From the NCBI GenBank assembly GCA_963805505.1, contig CAWDUP010000007.1:434001-498000 (forward strand): 64,000 bases of DNA, in the 5' to 3' direction. Made by a program: the position numbers and the translations under genes. The stretch comes from JANPBY01 sp963805505. GTDB taxonomy: Bacteria > Actinomycetota > Actinomycetes > DATJPE01. Below the pieces are notes generated by a model. The model did no database searches. It saw only the letters and a list, made by a program, of their open reading frames with translations, and was not told the DNA's origin. This document shows, piece after piece, positions 42,446-51,489 of this stretch; position 1 is the stretch's first letter, and the number at the start of each line of letters is the position of its first letter.

Positions 42446-43498
42446 ATGATCGAGATCTCGCCCGTCGGGCTCCATCGTGTCCTGGAGCCGTCCGGGGTGT
42501 TGCCCCAAGCCGCCGTCCGGCTGGATGCCAGCCCGCTCGTGCGCGCGGATGAGACCCGGATCCGCGTGGAGCGACTGAATCTCGACGCCGCCAGCTTCCG
42601 CCAGCTCACGGACAAGCACGGGGGAGACGGGGACGCGGTCCGGGACGAGGTACTCGACATCGTCGCTACAAGGGGCAAGATGCAGAACCCGGTCACCGGC
42701 TCCGGGGGAATGCTCGTGGGCACAGTCGAGGAGGTCGGGCCAGAGGCTTCGCTCGGGCTGGCCGTCGGCGACCGGGTGGCGACGCTGGTCTCACTGTCCC
42801 TCACGCCGCTGGTCATCGAGGACGGCCTCGCCCGTTGGGACGGTCGCAGCGAGCAGATCCCCTGCGACGGAACAGCCATCCTCTTCGGTCGGTCGATCGC
42901 AGCCGTCCTGCCGGACGACCTGCCGAGTGAGCTCGCCATGGCGGTGATGGACGTCGCCGGGGCGCCAGCACTGACCCAACGGGTGGTCGAGACCTACGTC
43001 GCTCGTGGCATCGCGCCGACCGTGGCCGTCATCGGCGGCGCGGGCAAGTCGGGATCACTGTCACTCGTGGCCGCTCGCCGCGCCGGCGCAGCGCGAACCG
43101 TCGGCGTCGTTCCCGTTGCGTCGGAAGAAGTGCGGCTGAAGGCGTCGGGGTTGTCGGACACGACGGCGTTGGCGGATGCTCGTGACCCCGTGGCGCTGTC
43201 GAGTGCTGTTGCTGAGGCCCTGGGCGCTCCGGCCGACATCACCGTCGTGTGCGTGGACGTCCCTGGTTGCGAGCACGGGGCGATCTTGTCGACGAACCCG
43301 GAGGGGGGCACGGTCATCTTCTTCTCGATGGCGACCTCGTTCACGGCAGCTGCGCTCGGAGCCGAAGGCCTGGCCGCAGACGTGACGATGTTGATCGGGA
43401 ACGGCTTCACCCCGGGGCATGCCGAGCTGGCGTTCACGCTGATGCGAGAGGAACCGGCAGCCCGGGCACTCTTCGAAGACCGGATCGCGGCAGACTGA
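42446..43498 (+). CDS. kdd: L-erythro-3,5-diaminohexanoate dehydrogenase
   Basis: Oxidatively deaminates 3,5-diaminohexanoate to 3-keto-5-aminohexanoate with NAD(P). The 350-residue protein has the MDR-like layout with KMQNPVTGSGGMLVGTVEEVG, a Rossmann nucleotide site VAVIGGAGKSGSLSLVAARRAG, and GGTVIFFSMATSFTAAALG, all typical of Kdd. It is the first gene of the plus-strand lysine operon; GAGAGGA precedes ATG 42446. The five bases to the next gene imply co-transcription. Confidence 0.92.
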   Translation: MIEISPVGLHRVLEPSGVLPQAAVRLDASPLVRADETRIRVERLNLDAASFRQLTDKHGGDGDAVRDEVLDIVATRGKMQNPVTGSGGMLVGTVEEVGPEASLGLAVGDRVATLVSLSLTPLVIEDGLARWDGRSEQIPCDGTAILFGRSIAAVLPDDLPSELAMAVMDVAGAPALTQRVVETYVARGIAPTVAVIGGAGKSGSLSLVAARRAGAARTVGVVPVASEEVRLKASGLSDTTALADARDPVALSSAVAEALGAPADITVVCVDVPGCEHGAILSTNPEGGTVIFFSMATSFTAAALGAEGLAADVTMLIGNGFTPGHAELAFTLMREEPAARALFEDRIAAD

Positions 43499-43503
43499 CG
43501 TCC

Positions 43504-45084
43504 ATGCCCCAGACCTCCACGCCAGAGCCGGACCGACGCACTCTCTTGATGGGTGGCCATATCTATTCGCCGGCCCGTCCGAACGCCACTTCCATGCTGA
43601 TCGTGGGGGGACGCATCGCGTGGCTGGGGTCCGACGGGGATGCGGCGACCCATCGCGATGGCGCTGACGAGGTCGTCAACGTCGAGGGAGCCCTCGTGAC
43701 GCCGGCGTTCGTCGACGCACACATCCACGCCACGTCCACCGGACTCCTCCTGACCGGCCTCGACCTCGTGGACACCACCTCGTTGACCGAGGCTCTCGAC
43801 CGCGTGGAGCGCTACTGCCGGGCGACGGGATCAGCAGGTGTTGTTCTTGGCACTGGCTGGGACGAGACCCGCTGGCCGGAAGGCCGCCCACCGACCCAGG
43901 CGGAGATCGACCGGGCTTCCTACGGCGCGCGGCTCTACCTCACGCGCATCGACGTGCATTCGGCTCTGGCTTCCTCGGCGATGTTGGCCATGCTGCCCGG
44001 CATCGAGGACATGGATGGCTATGACCCCTCCGGGCTGCTGTCCAGGGACGCGCACCACCATGCCCGGGCAGTTGCGCTCGACTCGGTGACTCCCGCGGCA
44101 CGTACGGCTGCGCAGCGCGCCACCCGTGCGCACTGTGCCGCGCTCGGCGTTGGCGCTTTCCACGAGCTGGGCGGTCCCGAGATCTCGAGTCCGGACGACT
44201 TCACGCAGATGCTTGCGCTCGCCAAGGCCGAGCCCGGGCCCGAGGTCGTCGGCTACTGGGGCGAGCTCGGGGGAGTAGACCAGGCAAAGGCGCTGGGCGC
44301 ACTCGGAGCAGCCGGTGACCTGTTCGCCGACGGGGCGATCGGCTCTCATACCGCCTGCCTGCGGACGCCGTACGCCGATGCCGACACCGTCGGCAGTGCC
44401 TACCTCACCGTCGAACAGGTACGCGACCACGTCACAGCCTGCACCCGAGCCGGGCTCCAAGCCGGTTTCCATGCCATCGGTGATGGTGCCACTCACACGG
44501 TCATCGAGGGTTGCCGCGCGTCGGCAGGAGAAGTCGGGATCGATGCGTTCCGAGCGGCGCGGCACCGCCTCGAGCACGTCGAGATGCTCGACGCTGAGCT
44601 CATCGGGCTGATGGCCCACCTTGGGCTCTATGCCTCGGTGCAGCCGGCGTTCGATCCGCTGTGGGGAGGCGACTCCGGCATGTACGCCCAGCGCCTCGGC
44701 GTTGACCGTGCGCTCACGCTGAATCCTTTCGGTGACCTGCATGCTGCGGGGGTCACGCTCGCTCTCGGCAGCGACAGCCCCGTGACTCCAATCGATCCGT
44801 GGGGTGCCATCCGTGGCACCTTGCACCACCACGTGCCTGCTCACCGGCTCACGATCACCGATGCCTTCCACGCCCACACCGTCGGAGGGTGGCAAGCAGC
44901 CGGCATCGACGACGCAGGGGTTCTCGCACCCGATGCCGTGGCGTCCTACGCGGTCTGGTCGACCGAAGGTGTCGACCGGACCCCATCCGGGCTGCCCGAC
45001 CTCAGCCAGGACTCGCCGGACCCCACGTGCCTGCAGACGGTGGTGCGAGGACAGGTCGTCTACACCAGGGAAGCGGCCGCATGA
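43504..45084 (+). CDS. amidohydrolase family protein (YtcJ-like) inside lysine operon
   Basis: A 526-residue metal-dependent hydrolase of the amidohydrolase-3 group. Metal ligands are seen in FVDAHIHATSTG (HxH), HAIGDGATHTVIEG (His), HRLEHVEMLD (His) and LALGSDSPVTPIDPW (Asp). Its substrate is unknown; it is not a step of the classical lysine fermentation route, so it may hydrolyse an acylated lysine derivative or a lactam entering the pathway. ATG 43504 lies five bases after kdd; the stop overlaps kamD (ATGA). Confidence 0.85.
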   Translation: MPQTSTPEPDRRTLLMGGHIYSPARPNATSMLIVGGRIAWLGSDGDAATHRDGADEVVNVEGALVTPAFVDAHIHATSTGLLLTGLDLVDTTSLTEALDRVERYCRATGSAGVVLGTGWDETRWPEGRPPTQAEIDRASYGARLYLTRIDVHSALASSAMLAMLPGIEDMDGYDPSGLLSRDAHHHARAVALDSVTPAARTAAQRATRAHCAALGVGAFHELGGPEISSPDDFTQMLALAKAEPGPEVVGYWGELGGVDQAKALGALGAAGDLFADGAIGSHTACLRTPYADADTVGSAYLTVEQVRDHVTACTRAGLQAGFHAIGDGATHTVIEGCRASAGEVGIDAFRAARHRLEHVEMLDAELIGLMAHLGLYASVQPAFDPLWGGDSGMYAQRLGVDRALTLNPFGDLHAAGVTLALGSDSPVTPIDPWGAIRGTLHHHVPAHRLTITDAFHAHTVGGWQAAGIDDAGVLAPDAVASYAVWSTEGVDRTPSGLPDLSQDSPDPTCLQTVVRGQVVYTREAAA

Positions 45085-46679
45085 GTCCCGCCCGCACCAG
45101 GCCCGCAGGCGACCTCCTGACCCTGGACCCCGCAGTCGTACGACGGGCCCGCCAGCTCGCCAAGCAGGCCGGCCGGCCGGTCGTCCGGATGGCGCGCACG
45201 CACACGACGGTGTCGGTGGAGCGGGCCGGTTTGCGCCTTGCCGGTCTGGCAGGCGCCGACGTCGAGGGGATCCCCTGGGTCAATCGCCTGGTGGATGCAG
45301 TCGCAGCAGACGTGGGTATCGAGCACGGTGTGTCCCTGCCGGTGTGGCATGCGCTGCGGCAGAGCAGTACCGGGGATCTGCTGACGCTGGCGCAGAAGGC
45401 TGCGAGCGGCTCGGTCTCGTTCACCGTGCCAACAGGGCGTGAGGCTGATCGCGCTCGTCGGTCGGCCCGTGCCGCGGCCGCCAAGGGTCTGGCCCGAATC
45501 GATCGGGCGCGCGCCACCCGTCAGCGGTTGATCAGCCGAGTCGGTGATGCCCCGCGGCGGCCCTGGATCTATCTCATCGTGGCGACCGGCGACATCTACG
45601 AGGACGTGCCGCAGGCCCAGGCTGCGGCCCGTGAGGGAGCGGACGTCATCGCGGTCATCCGCTCGACGGGGCAGTCCTTGCTCGATTACGTGCCCGAAGG
45701 CGCCACCCGCGAAGGCTACGCCGGCACCTACGCCACCCAGGAAAACTTCAAGATCATGCGAGGCGCCCTCGACGACGTGAGCAAGGAGCTCGGCCGCTAC
45801 GTCCGACTCACGAACTACGCCTCCGGGCTCTGCATGCCGGAGATCGCCACGCTGGCCGGGCTCGAGCGGCTCGACATGATGCTCAACGACTCGATGTACG
45901 GCATTCTGTTTCGCGACATCAATCCAGTCAGAACCTTTGTGGACCAAAGGTATTCGCGCCAGGTGCACGCTCGCGCGGGCATCATCATCAACACCGGCGA
46001 GGACAACTACCTCACGACTGCCGACGCGGTCGAAGCCGCCCACACGGTGACCGTCAGCCAGCTGCTCAACGAGTTCTTCGCCAAGGAGGCCGGACTCCCG
46101 GACGCGCAGATCGGGCTCGGGCACGCCTTCGAGATCAACCCCGACCTGCCCGAGTCGTTCCGCCTCGAGCTCGCCCACGCCCTGCTGGCGCGGACCCTCT
46201 TCCCCAAAGCACCTCTGAAGTGGATGCCCCCGACCAAGCACATGACCGGCGACATCTTCAAGGGCTACCTGCTGGACGGGTTCTTCAACCTTGTCGGGGC
46301 GCTGACGGGGCAAGGCATCCTGCTGGTGGGAATGATGACCGAGGCGGTGGTCACACCGTGGCTGTCCGACCGTGACCTCGCCCTGCAGAACGTCCGCTAT
46401 GTCATGAACGCCGCTGGGGGCCTCACCGAAGACTTCCGACCGCCGGTCGACGGCTTCATCCAGACCAGGGCGCGCCAGGTGCTTTCCGAAGCCGTGGAGC
46501 TGCTCGAGCAGATCGTCGCTGAACCCGGGAAGGCTCCCCTGCTCGAGGCCATCGGAGATGGGACGTTCGGCCTGATGAAACGCCCAGCGAATGCGGGCAA
46601 GGGCCTAGAGGGCGTCGCCCTACGGGCGTCGGACTACTACCACCCTGGCATCGACCTCCTCGAGGACAACCGGTCATGA
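45081..46679 (+). CDS. kamD: lysine 5,6-aminomutase alpha subunit
   Basis: With KamE it moves the 6-amino group of beta-lysine (or D-lysine) using adenosylcobalamin and PLP. The 532-residue TIM-barrel subunit shows ATGDIYEDVPQAQAAAREGA, DVIAVIRSTGQSLLDYVPEG, QENFKIMRGALDDVSKELGR, LTNYASGLCMPEIATLAGLE and KWMPPTKHMTGDIFKGYLLD, all highly characteristic. Starts overlap the amidohydrolase stop and its stop overlaps kamE, so production of both subunits is coupled. Confidence 0.96.
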   Translation: MSPARTRPAGDLLTLDPAVVRRARQLAKQAGRPVVRMARTHTTVSVERAGLRLAGLAGADVEGIPWVNRLVDAVAADVGIEHGVSLPVWHALRQSSTGDLLTLAQKAASGSVSFTVPTGREADRARRSARAAAAKGLARIDRARATRQRLISRVGDAPRRPWIYLIVATGDIYEDVPQAQAAAREGADVIAVIRSTGQSLLDYVPEGATREGYAGTYATQENFKIMRGALDDVSKELGRYVRLTNYASGLCMPEIATLAGLERLDMMLNDSMYGILFRDINPVRTFVDQRYSRQVHARAGIIINTGEDNYLTTADAVEAAHTVTVSQLLNEFFAKEAGLPDAQIGLGHAFEINPDLPESFRLELAHALLARTLFPKAPLKWMPPTKHMTGDIFKGYLLDGFFNLVGALTGQGILLVGMMTEAVVTPWLSDRDLALQNVRYVMNAAGGLTEDFRPPVDGFIQTRARQVLSEAVELLEQIVAEPGKAPLLEAIGDGTFGLMKRPANAGKGLEGVALRASDYYHPGIDLLEDNRS

Positions 46680-47551
46680 GCGACAAGCGGGTGCTGCGCC
46701 CGTACGGCGACACCACCGGTGACGGGATGGTGCAGGTGTCCTTCACCTTGCCCATGCCGCATGACAAGCGGTCAGAAGGTGCGGCTGTCCAGCTCGCCAA
46801 CAAGATGGGAATCGACCCGGCCTTGCTGGTCCATGCAAAGGCCATGGGCCCGGACTTCACGTTCTTCGTGGTCTACGGACCGGTGGCGCACCTTGTCGAG
46901 CCGCACAAGGTCACCGTGGTCGAGCGCGAGTTTCCGCTTCTCACGGCCAAGGAGGTCAACGCTGCGATCAAGAAGAACCTGCGCCGACCCCTGGTCGTGG
47001 TCGGCGCGTGCATCGGAACCGACGCACACACCGTCGGTATCGACGCGATTCTCAACATCAAGGGGTTCGCTGGGGAGAAGGGCTTGGAGTACTACTCCGA
47101 GATGCAGGTGCACAACCTCGGAGCGCAGGTGCTGGTGCCGGACCTGGTGGAGCGCACCCAGGCCATGGGAGCCGACGCCGTTCTGGTGTCTCAGGTGGTC
47201 ACTCAAAAGGACGCGCACCTGCACAACACCCGAGAAATGGCGGCAGCCTTCCGGGAGGCCTACCCGGCCGGGCAGCACCCGGTTCTGATCGTCGGTGGCC
47301 CGCGTTTCGCTGAAGGGTCGGCGGCGGAGCTCGGTGTCGATCGGGTCTTCGGCAAGGGGACCACTCCCGGTGAGGTGGCCTCTTATCTCGTGCACGCACT
47401 GACCGAACCGGTCGGTCACCAGTCAGACGTCCCCGTTGACCCCGGTGCCGGCCACAGCGCCAAGCGGCGGCGACGCGCGTGGCATGGCCGTGAGACCGGA
47501 AAGGCACGCGCGGCCACTCGATCGAGGGCCTCGAGCCAGGAGAAGTCATGA
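46676..47551 (+). CDS. kamE: lysine 5,6-aminomutase beta subunit
   Basis: B12- and PLP-binding subunit, 291 residues. The cobalamin motif DxHxxG appears as DAHTVG with His118, and Lys129 in NIKGFAGEKG sits 11 residues later, as the PLP lysine does in the clostridial enzyme. N-terminal residues 1-100 form the dimerisation domain and the rest a Rossmann B12 fold (GAQVLVPDLVERTQAMGADA). The C-terminal tail is basic (KRRRRAWHGRETGKARA). It overlaps kal by four bases. Confidence 0.96.
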   Translation: MSDKRVLRPYGDTTGDGMVQVSFTLPMPHDKRSEGAAVQLANKMGIDPALLVHAKAMGPDFTFFVVYGPVAHLVEPHKVTVVEREFPLLTAKEVNAAIKKNLRRPLVVVGACIGTDAHTVGIDAILNIKGFAGEKGLEYYSEMQVHNLGAQVLVPDLVERTQAMGADAVLVSQVVTQKDAHLHNTREMAAAFREAYPAGQHPVLIVGGPRFAEGSAAELGVDRVFGKGTTPGEVASYLVHALTEPVGHQSDVPVDPGAGHSAKRRRRAWHGRETGKARAATRSRASSQEKS

Positions 47552-47958
47552 CAGCGAACGCTGATCCCGGACCGGCCGCCGACGCACGACTGGGCCTGAC
47601 CGTCACACATCGGCGCTATGTGCCTTACTCGCACGCCCACTACGGCGGCAACCTCGTGGACGGCGCCTACGTCCTGGCACTCTTCGGCGATGTAGCCACC
47701 GAGGTCTGCATCCGCACCGACGGCGACGAGGGCCTGTTCGCGGGCTATGAGGCAGTGCGCTTTCTCGAGGCCGTTCAGGGCGGCGATGTGATCGAGGTGA
47801 CCGCGACCGTTCAACGGGTGGGCAGACGCTCTCGAGGAATCGGATTCGAGGCACGGATCATCTGCCGTGGCGCTCCGGCACGATCGACCTCGGCGGCCGA
47901 CGTCTTGGATCCGCCACTGGTGTGCACGACCGCGACTGGCACCGTGGTCGTCCCTTGA
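47548..47958 (+). CDS. kal: 3-aminobutyryl-CoA ammonia lyase (hotdog fold)
   Basis: Removes ammonia from 3-aminobutyryl-CoA to give crotonyl-CoA, the last nitrogen-releasing step of the lysine route. A 136-residue single hotdog domain: RYVPYSHAHYGGNLVDGAYVL (split here), FGDVATEVCIRTDGDEGLFAGY and the beta strand GDVIEVTATVQRVG match Kal. Context after kamDE makes the assignment firm. The step before it, cleavage by Kce, has no gene in the window. Confidence 0.92.
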   Translation: MTANADPGPAADARLGLTVTHRRYVPYSHAHYGGNLVDGAYVLALFGDVATEVCIRTDGDEGLFAGYEAVRFLEAVQGGDVIEVTATVQRVGRRSRGIGFEARIICRGAPARSTSAADVLDPPLVCTTATGTVVVP

Positions 47959-47966
47959 ACCCCACG

Positions 47967-47972
47967 TAGGCT
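47967..47972 (+). promoter_or_regulatory. -10 box of lnt (TAGGCT)
   Basis: TAGGCT six bases before GTG 47979; separates lnt from the lysine operon. Confidence 0.5.
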
Positions 47973-47978
47973 CGCCGG

Positions 47979-49571
47979 GTGAGGTGGCTGCGGAGCCCGT
48001 ACGGGCGGATCTTGGGCGGCCTCGCTTCAGGGGTCCTGCTGATGTTCGCCTTCGAGCCCTACAACCTCTGGGCGTTAGCACCGTTCTCGGTCGCGTTGCT
48101 GATCCTTGCGGTGCGCAACGCTTCGATGCGCGTCTCCGCGGGCGTCGGCCTCGCGGCAGGTGCGGGGTTGTTCGTGCCGCTGCTCCACTGGGCCGGCATC
48201 TACGTCGGGCCGGTGCCCTGGCTGATCCTCGCCGGGTTCGAGGCGTTGTACGTCGTCCCGCTGGCGCTAGGACTGACCCTGGTTCAACGACTCCCGGGCT
48301 GGCCGCTGTGGACTGCCGCTCTGTTCGTCGCCGAGGAGGCGATCCGAGGGCGTTGGCCGTTCGGTGGTTTCACCTGGGGCCGCATCGCGTTCAGCCAGGT
48401 CGACGGGCCGGTCCTCGGTCTGGCGAAGTGGGGCGGAGCGCCGCTGATGACCTTCGCTGTCGCACTCGCGGGCGGACTCCTTGCCTATGTCGTGGTGGCG
48501 GCTGAACGCGGTCCAGGCCGGCTGGCTGGAGCGAGTCTCGCTGCCGCGGCTGGCGCCATGGCCTTCGGAGCGCTGATTCCGGCGGCCACCCCCAACGGGC
48601 CGGATGTGGTCGCAGCCGTGATCCAGGGAAACGTCCCCCAGCTCGGGCTCGACTTCAACGCCCAGCGGGAGGCCGTCCTCCGCAATCACGTGGCTGGGAC
48701 CGAACAGCTGGCCGCCGAGGTGGCGGCTGGTCGGGCGGAGCAGCCGGACCTGGTGATCTGGCCGGAGAACGCATCAGACGTCGACCCCTTTCGGGACGCC
48801 GACGCCGCCCAGCTGATCCAGGGCGCGGTCGACGCCATCGCGGTTCCAGTCCTGGTCGGGGCGGTGATCGAGAATCCGAACAACCCGCAGACCTTGCTCA
48901 ACGTGGGGATCGTCTGGCAACCGACCACACCCGACGGGCCGGGAGGGCCGGGGGAGACCTACGCCAAACAGCACCCGGTGCCCTTCGCGGAGTACATCCC
49001 CTTCCGGTCCATCGCCCGGCGCATCTCCAGCCAGGTCGATCGGGTGTCGCGCGACTTCGCCGCGGGCGACCAGCCAGGTCTCCTGCAGGTCGGACCCGCA
49101 AAGGTCGGTGACGTCATCTGCTTCGAGGTGGCCTACGACGGGCTCGTCAGGACAACGGTCAAGGACGGCGCCCAGGTGCTGGCCGTTCAGACCAACAACG
49201 CCACCTTTGGCCGAACACCGCAGACCGAGCAACAGCTGGCCATGAGCCGCCTGCGCGCGGTCGAGCACGGCCGCTGGGTGCTCGTTGCTGCCACGTCCGG
49301 GGTCTCGGCCACGATCGCACCGAATGGAGACGTCGTTCAACGGGCGGAGATCTTCACCACCGCGCAGCTCGTCCAGGAGCTGCGGCTGTCTGATGCGTTG
49401 ACCCCCGCCGACCGGCTCGGCCTCCTTCCCGAGCTGATCATCGTGCTGATCGGTTTCGGTGCCGTGGTTTGGTCGGGTACCGTCGAAGCGCGCCGTCGGC
49501 CCTCGCCCGACGACACGGCTTCACGAGACGACGAAGCCGTTCCACCGACCGACGAGGCTGTGCAGCTGTGA
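47979..49571 (+). CDS. lnt: apolipoprotein N-acyltransferase
   Basis: Adds the third acyl chain to lipoproteins at the outer face of the membrane. The 530-residue protein has about seven membrane helices in residues 10-200 and at the C-terminus, with a nitrilase domain between. The catalytic triad is visible: Glu in IWPENASDVDPF, Lys in YAKQHPVPFAEY and Cys in GDVICFEVAYDG. GTG 47979 is supported by the TAGGCT box. Its stop overlaps ppm; in mycobacteria these two activities are fused in one protein, here they are separate but coupled. Confidence 0.94.
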   Translation: MRWLRSPYGRILGGLASGVLLMFAFEPYNLWALAPFSVALLILAVRNASMRVSAGVGLAAGAGLFVPLLHWAGIYVGPVPWLILAGFEALYVVPLALGLTLVQRLPGWPLWTAALFVAEEAIRGRWPFGGFTWGRIAFSQVDGPVLGLAKWGGAPLMTFAVALAGGLLAYVVVAAERGPGRLAGASLAAAAGAMAFGALIPAATPNGPDVVAAVIQGNVPQLGLDFNAQREAVLRNHVAGTEQLAAEVAAGRAEQPDLVIWPENASDVDPFRDADAAQLIQGAVDAIAVPVLVGAVIENPNNPQTLLNVGIVWQPTTPDGPGGPGETYAKQHPVPFAEYIPFRSIARRISSQVDRVSRDFAAGDQPGLLQVGPAKVGDVICFEVAYDGLVRTTVKDGAQVLAVQTNNATFGRTPQTEQQLAMSRLRAVEHGRWVLVAATSGVSATIAPNGDVVQRAEIFTTAQLVQELRLSDALTPADRLGLLPELIIVLIGFGAVVWSGTVEARRRPSPDDTASRDDEAVPPTDEAVQL

Positions 49572-50329
49572 CCGAATCGCTCGTGCTCGTCTGCATACCC
49601 ACCTACGACGAGGCCGCCAACATCGCCCGGATCGTCGGCCGCGTCCGAGCAGCCGTGCCGGACGCACACATCCTGGTGGCCGACGACAACAGCCCAGACG
49701 GCACCGGTCAGCTCGCCGACGAACTCGCGGCCGAAGACGATCACGTGCACGTGCTCCATCGCCCGGGCAAACAAGGGCTCGGTGCGGCCTATCTGGATGC
49801 TTTCGCGTGGGCCCTGGACCGCGGCTACGACGTCATCGTCGAGATGGACGCCGATGGATCGCATCGTCCGGAGCAGCTGCCGAGCCTGCTGGCAGAGATC
49901 GACAGCGGCGCGGACCTCGTCCTGGGCTCCCGCTGGGTGGCCGGCGGGAGGGTCGTGAACTGGCCCCGACGCCGTGAGGTCCTCAGTCGCGGCGGCAACA
50001 CCTATGCGCGGCTGGCCCTCGGCGTGCCCCTGCACGACGCAACGGGCGGCTACCGCGCGTTCACCGCAGCCAGTCTCAAGGCGCTCGACCTGCAAGGGGT
50101 CGAGTCGCAGGGATACTGCTTCCAGGTCGACCTGGCGCGACGAGCCGTAGCAGCGGGGTTGCGGGTGGTGGAGGTGCCCATCACTTTCGTCGAGCGGGAA
50201 GCCGGAGTCAGCAAGATGAACGGCGGCATCGTCGGGGAGGCCCTGTGGCGGGTGACTGTTTGGGGCGCCCAGGCCCGTTGGGCTCAACTCACCGCCAAGC
50301 GTCGGAACGCTTCGGGCCTCAACGGCTGA
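49568..50329 (+). CDS. ppm1: polyprenol monophosphomannose synthase
   Basis: GT2-family enzyme that makes polyprenyl-phosphomannose, the mannose donor for lipoglycans and protein O-mannosylation. Nucleotide-site motif VADDNSPDGTGQLADEL and DADGSHRPEQLPSLL with the metal-binding aspartates are clear, as are GYCFQVDLARRAVAAG and EREAGVSKMNG near the end. 253 residues, with no membrane domain. GTG 49568 overlaps the lnt stop. fxsA follows six bases later. Confidence 0.94.
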   Translation: MTESLVLVCIPTYDEAANIARIVGRVRAAVPDAHILVADDNSPDGTGQLADELAAEDDHVHVLHRPGKQGLGAAYLDAFAWALDRGYDVIVEMDADGSHRPEQLPSLLAEIDSGADLVLGSRWVAGGRVVNWPRRREVLSRGGNTYARLALGVPLHDATGGYRAFTAASLKALDLQGVESQGYCFQVDLARRAVAAGLRVVEVPITFVEREAGVSKMNGGIVGEALWRVTVWGAQARWAQLTAKRRNASGLNG

Positions 50330-50335
50330 TCGGCT

Positions 50336-50896
50336 ATGCCTTCACCGTGGTTCCTGCTGCTCGTCGTTCTCCCCGTCCTGGAGATCGTGTCGATCATCGC
50401 CATGACATCGTGGATCGGCGGGGCGGCGACTTTTGCGCTGATCATCGTCACGGCCGTTATTGGACTGTTGGTCATGCGGCACGCCGGTCGATCGTGGTGG
50501 ACCGCTCTGCAGGCCTCCGTCGGCAGGCCCGACGCGCAGGGGGTGTCGACGCCGGCCAGGTTGCCCGACGGCGCCCTGGCGGCTGACCGCGGCCTGCTGT
50601 TTCTGGCCGGCCTGCTGCTAGCCATCCCGGGTTTCATCGGAGACGTGATCGGCCTGCTGCTCGTTATCCCGGCGACCCGGGCGTTGGTCCGCGTGGGAGT
50701 GGCCGGGTGGTTCGTCCGCCGGTTCGTGGCGATCACGGGTCCCGGCGGCGCGACCCTGTGGCGCCTCCGGCGGTCGCCCAGCAGCACAGTGCGGGTGGAA
50801 CGAGTTGACGAGACGCCACCTCGCGACGGGGGCGGCGGAGGCGTGATCCGAGGTGAGGTGCTTCCGCCCGAAGACGGGGAGGCTGCGCCCCGCTGA
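50336..50896 (+). CDS. fxsA: FxsA family membrane protein
   Basis: A 186-residue membrane protein with about four helices. The N-terminal LLLVVLPVLEIVSIIAMTSW and the LLFLAGLLLAIPGFIGDVIG segment with its PGF...D turn define the FxsA family. In E. coli it relieves phage exclusion; the normal function is unknown. The C-terminal 50 residues are soluble, Arg-rich and end in a Gly-rich acidic region. Last gene of the lnt-ppm1-fxsA run; it converges with rbpA. Confidence 0.9.
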   Translation: MPSPWFLLLVVLPVLEIVSIIAMTSWIGGAATFALIIVTAVIGLLVMRHAGRSWWTALQASVGRPDAQGVSTPARLPDGALAADRGLLFLAGLLLAIPGFIGDVIGLLLVIPATRALVRVGVAGWFVRRFVAITGPGGATLWRLRRSPSSTVRVERVDETPPRDGGGGGVIRGEVLPPEDGEAAPR

Positions 50897-50936
50897 CCGT
50901 GGCCTGTTCGTCCCCAGACATGGGCCGGCCCCGCCG

Positions 50937-50964
50937 CGGAGCCCCGAGGGGGGGTCGGGCTCCG
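50937..50964. terminator. hairpin between convergent fxsA and rbpA
   Basis: CGGAGCCC (50937-50944) pairs with GGGCTCCG (50957-50964) around a 12-base loop. Shared terminator inferred from position. Confidence 0.45.
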
Positions 50965-50979
50965 GGACGGGACCGAGTG

Positions 50980-51402
50980 CTAGGCCGACTTGCGGGCAGG
51001 GGCGGGCGCCGTACGCCTGCGTGGCTTGGGCTGCGCCGCCTTGTGGTATTCGGCGTGAACGACCCTGGACGCGCCACCGGCCACGCGGAGCAGGCTCAAC
51101 CGCTCCTCCAGGAGGTCTTCGAGGTCATCGACTGAGCGGCGCTCGATGAGCATGTCCCAGGGAGTGCGCTGCTTGCGTCCAGCAACGGGATCGGGGCGCT
51201 CGGCGTCTACGCGCAACGCCGTCTCGCCGCAGGTCCGGCACTCCCACAGCGCGGGGATGTCGGCCTCGACGCTGAAGGGAACCTCGGTCAGATGACCGGT
51301 CGGGCACAGAAATGACGTTGCTGACCTGGGCGCAAGCTCGATGTCCCGGTCGTTCTCGTAGCTGACTGCACCGAGCTTGGTGCCCCGAAGCGCCTCACCC
51401 AT
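50980..51402 (-). CDS. rbpA: RNA polymerase-binding protein RbpA
   Basis: Actinobacterial transcription activator that stabilises open complexes with the main sigma factor. It has an N-terminal tail, a zinc-binding core (CPTGHLTEVPF and WECRTCGETAL, two cysteine pairs), the basic linker GRKQRTPWDMLIERRS and the sigma-interacting region VDDLEDLLEERLSLLR. The Lys/Arg/Pro tail extends the usual length (140 residues against about 115-125). ATG 51402 follows GGTGAG. A GGGAAC-N18-GTT promoter lies upstream, as expected for oxidative-stress sigma factor SigR. Confidence 0.95.
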   Translation of the reverse strand: MGEALRGTKLGAVSYENDRDIELAPRSATSFLCPTGHLTEVPFSVEADIPALWECRTCGETALRVDAERPDPVAGRKQRTPWDMLIERRSVDDLEDLLEERLSLLRVAGGASRVVHAEYHKAAQPKPRRRTAPAPARKSA

Positions 51403-51462
51403 GTCATTCTCACCTGTTCCTGTCGTCGCCGATCCTCAGGGGAAAAGAGGACCTGTGGGAGG

Positions 51463-51489
51463 AACGTCCCCCATCGCTTCGATGTTCCC
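51463..51489 (-). promoter_or_regulatory. SigR-type promoter of rbpA
   Basis: Minus-strand -35 GGGAAC (51489-51484), 18-base spacer and -10 GTT (51465-51463) match the SigR/SigH consensus GGGAAY-N18-GTT. It lies about 60 bases before the rbpA ATG. rbpA is a SigR target in Streptomyces. Confidence 0.65.

Noticed and set aside
47959..47978. Possible extension of the lysine operon into lnt
   Set aside because: lnt has its own TAGGCT box six bases before its start and belongs with ppm1 and fxsA by overlap and function.
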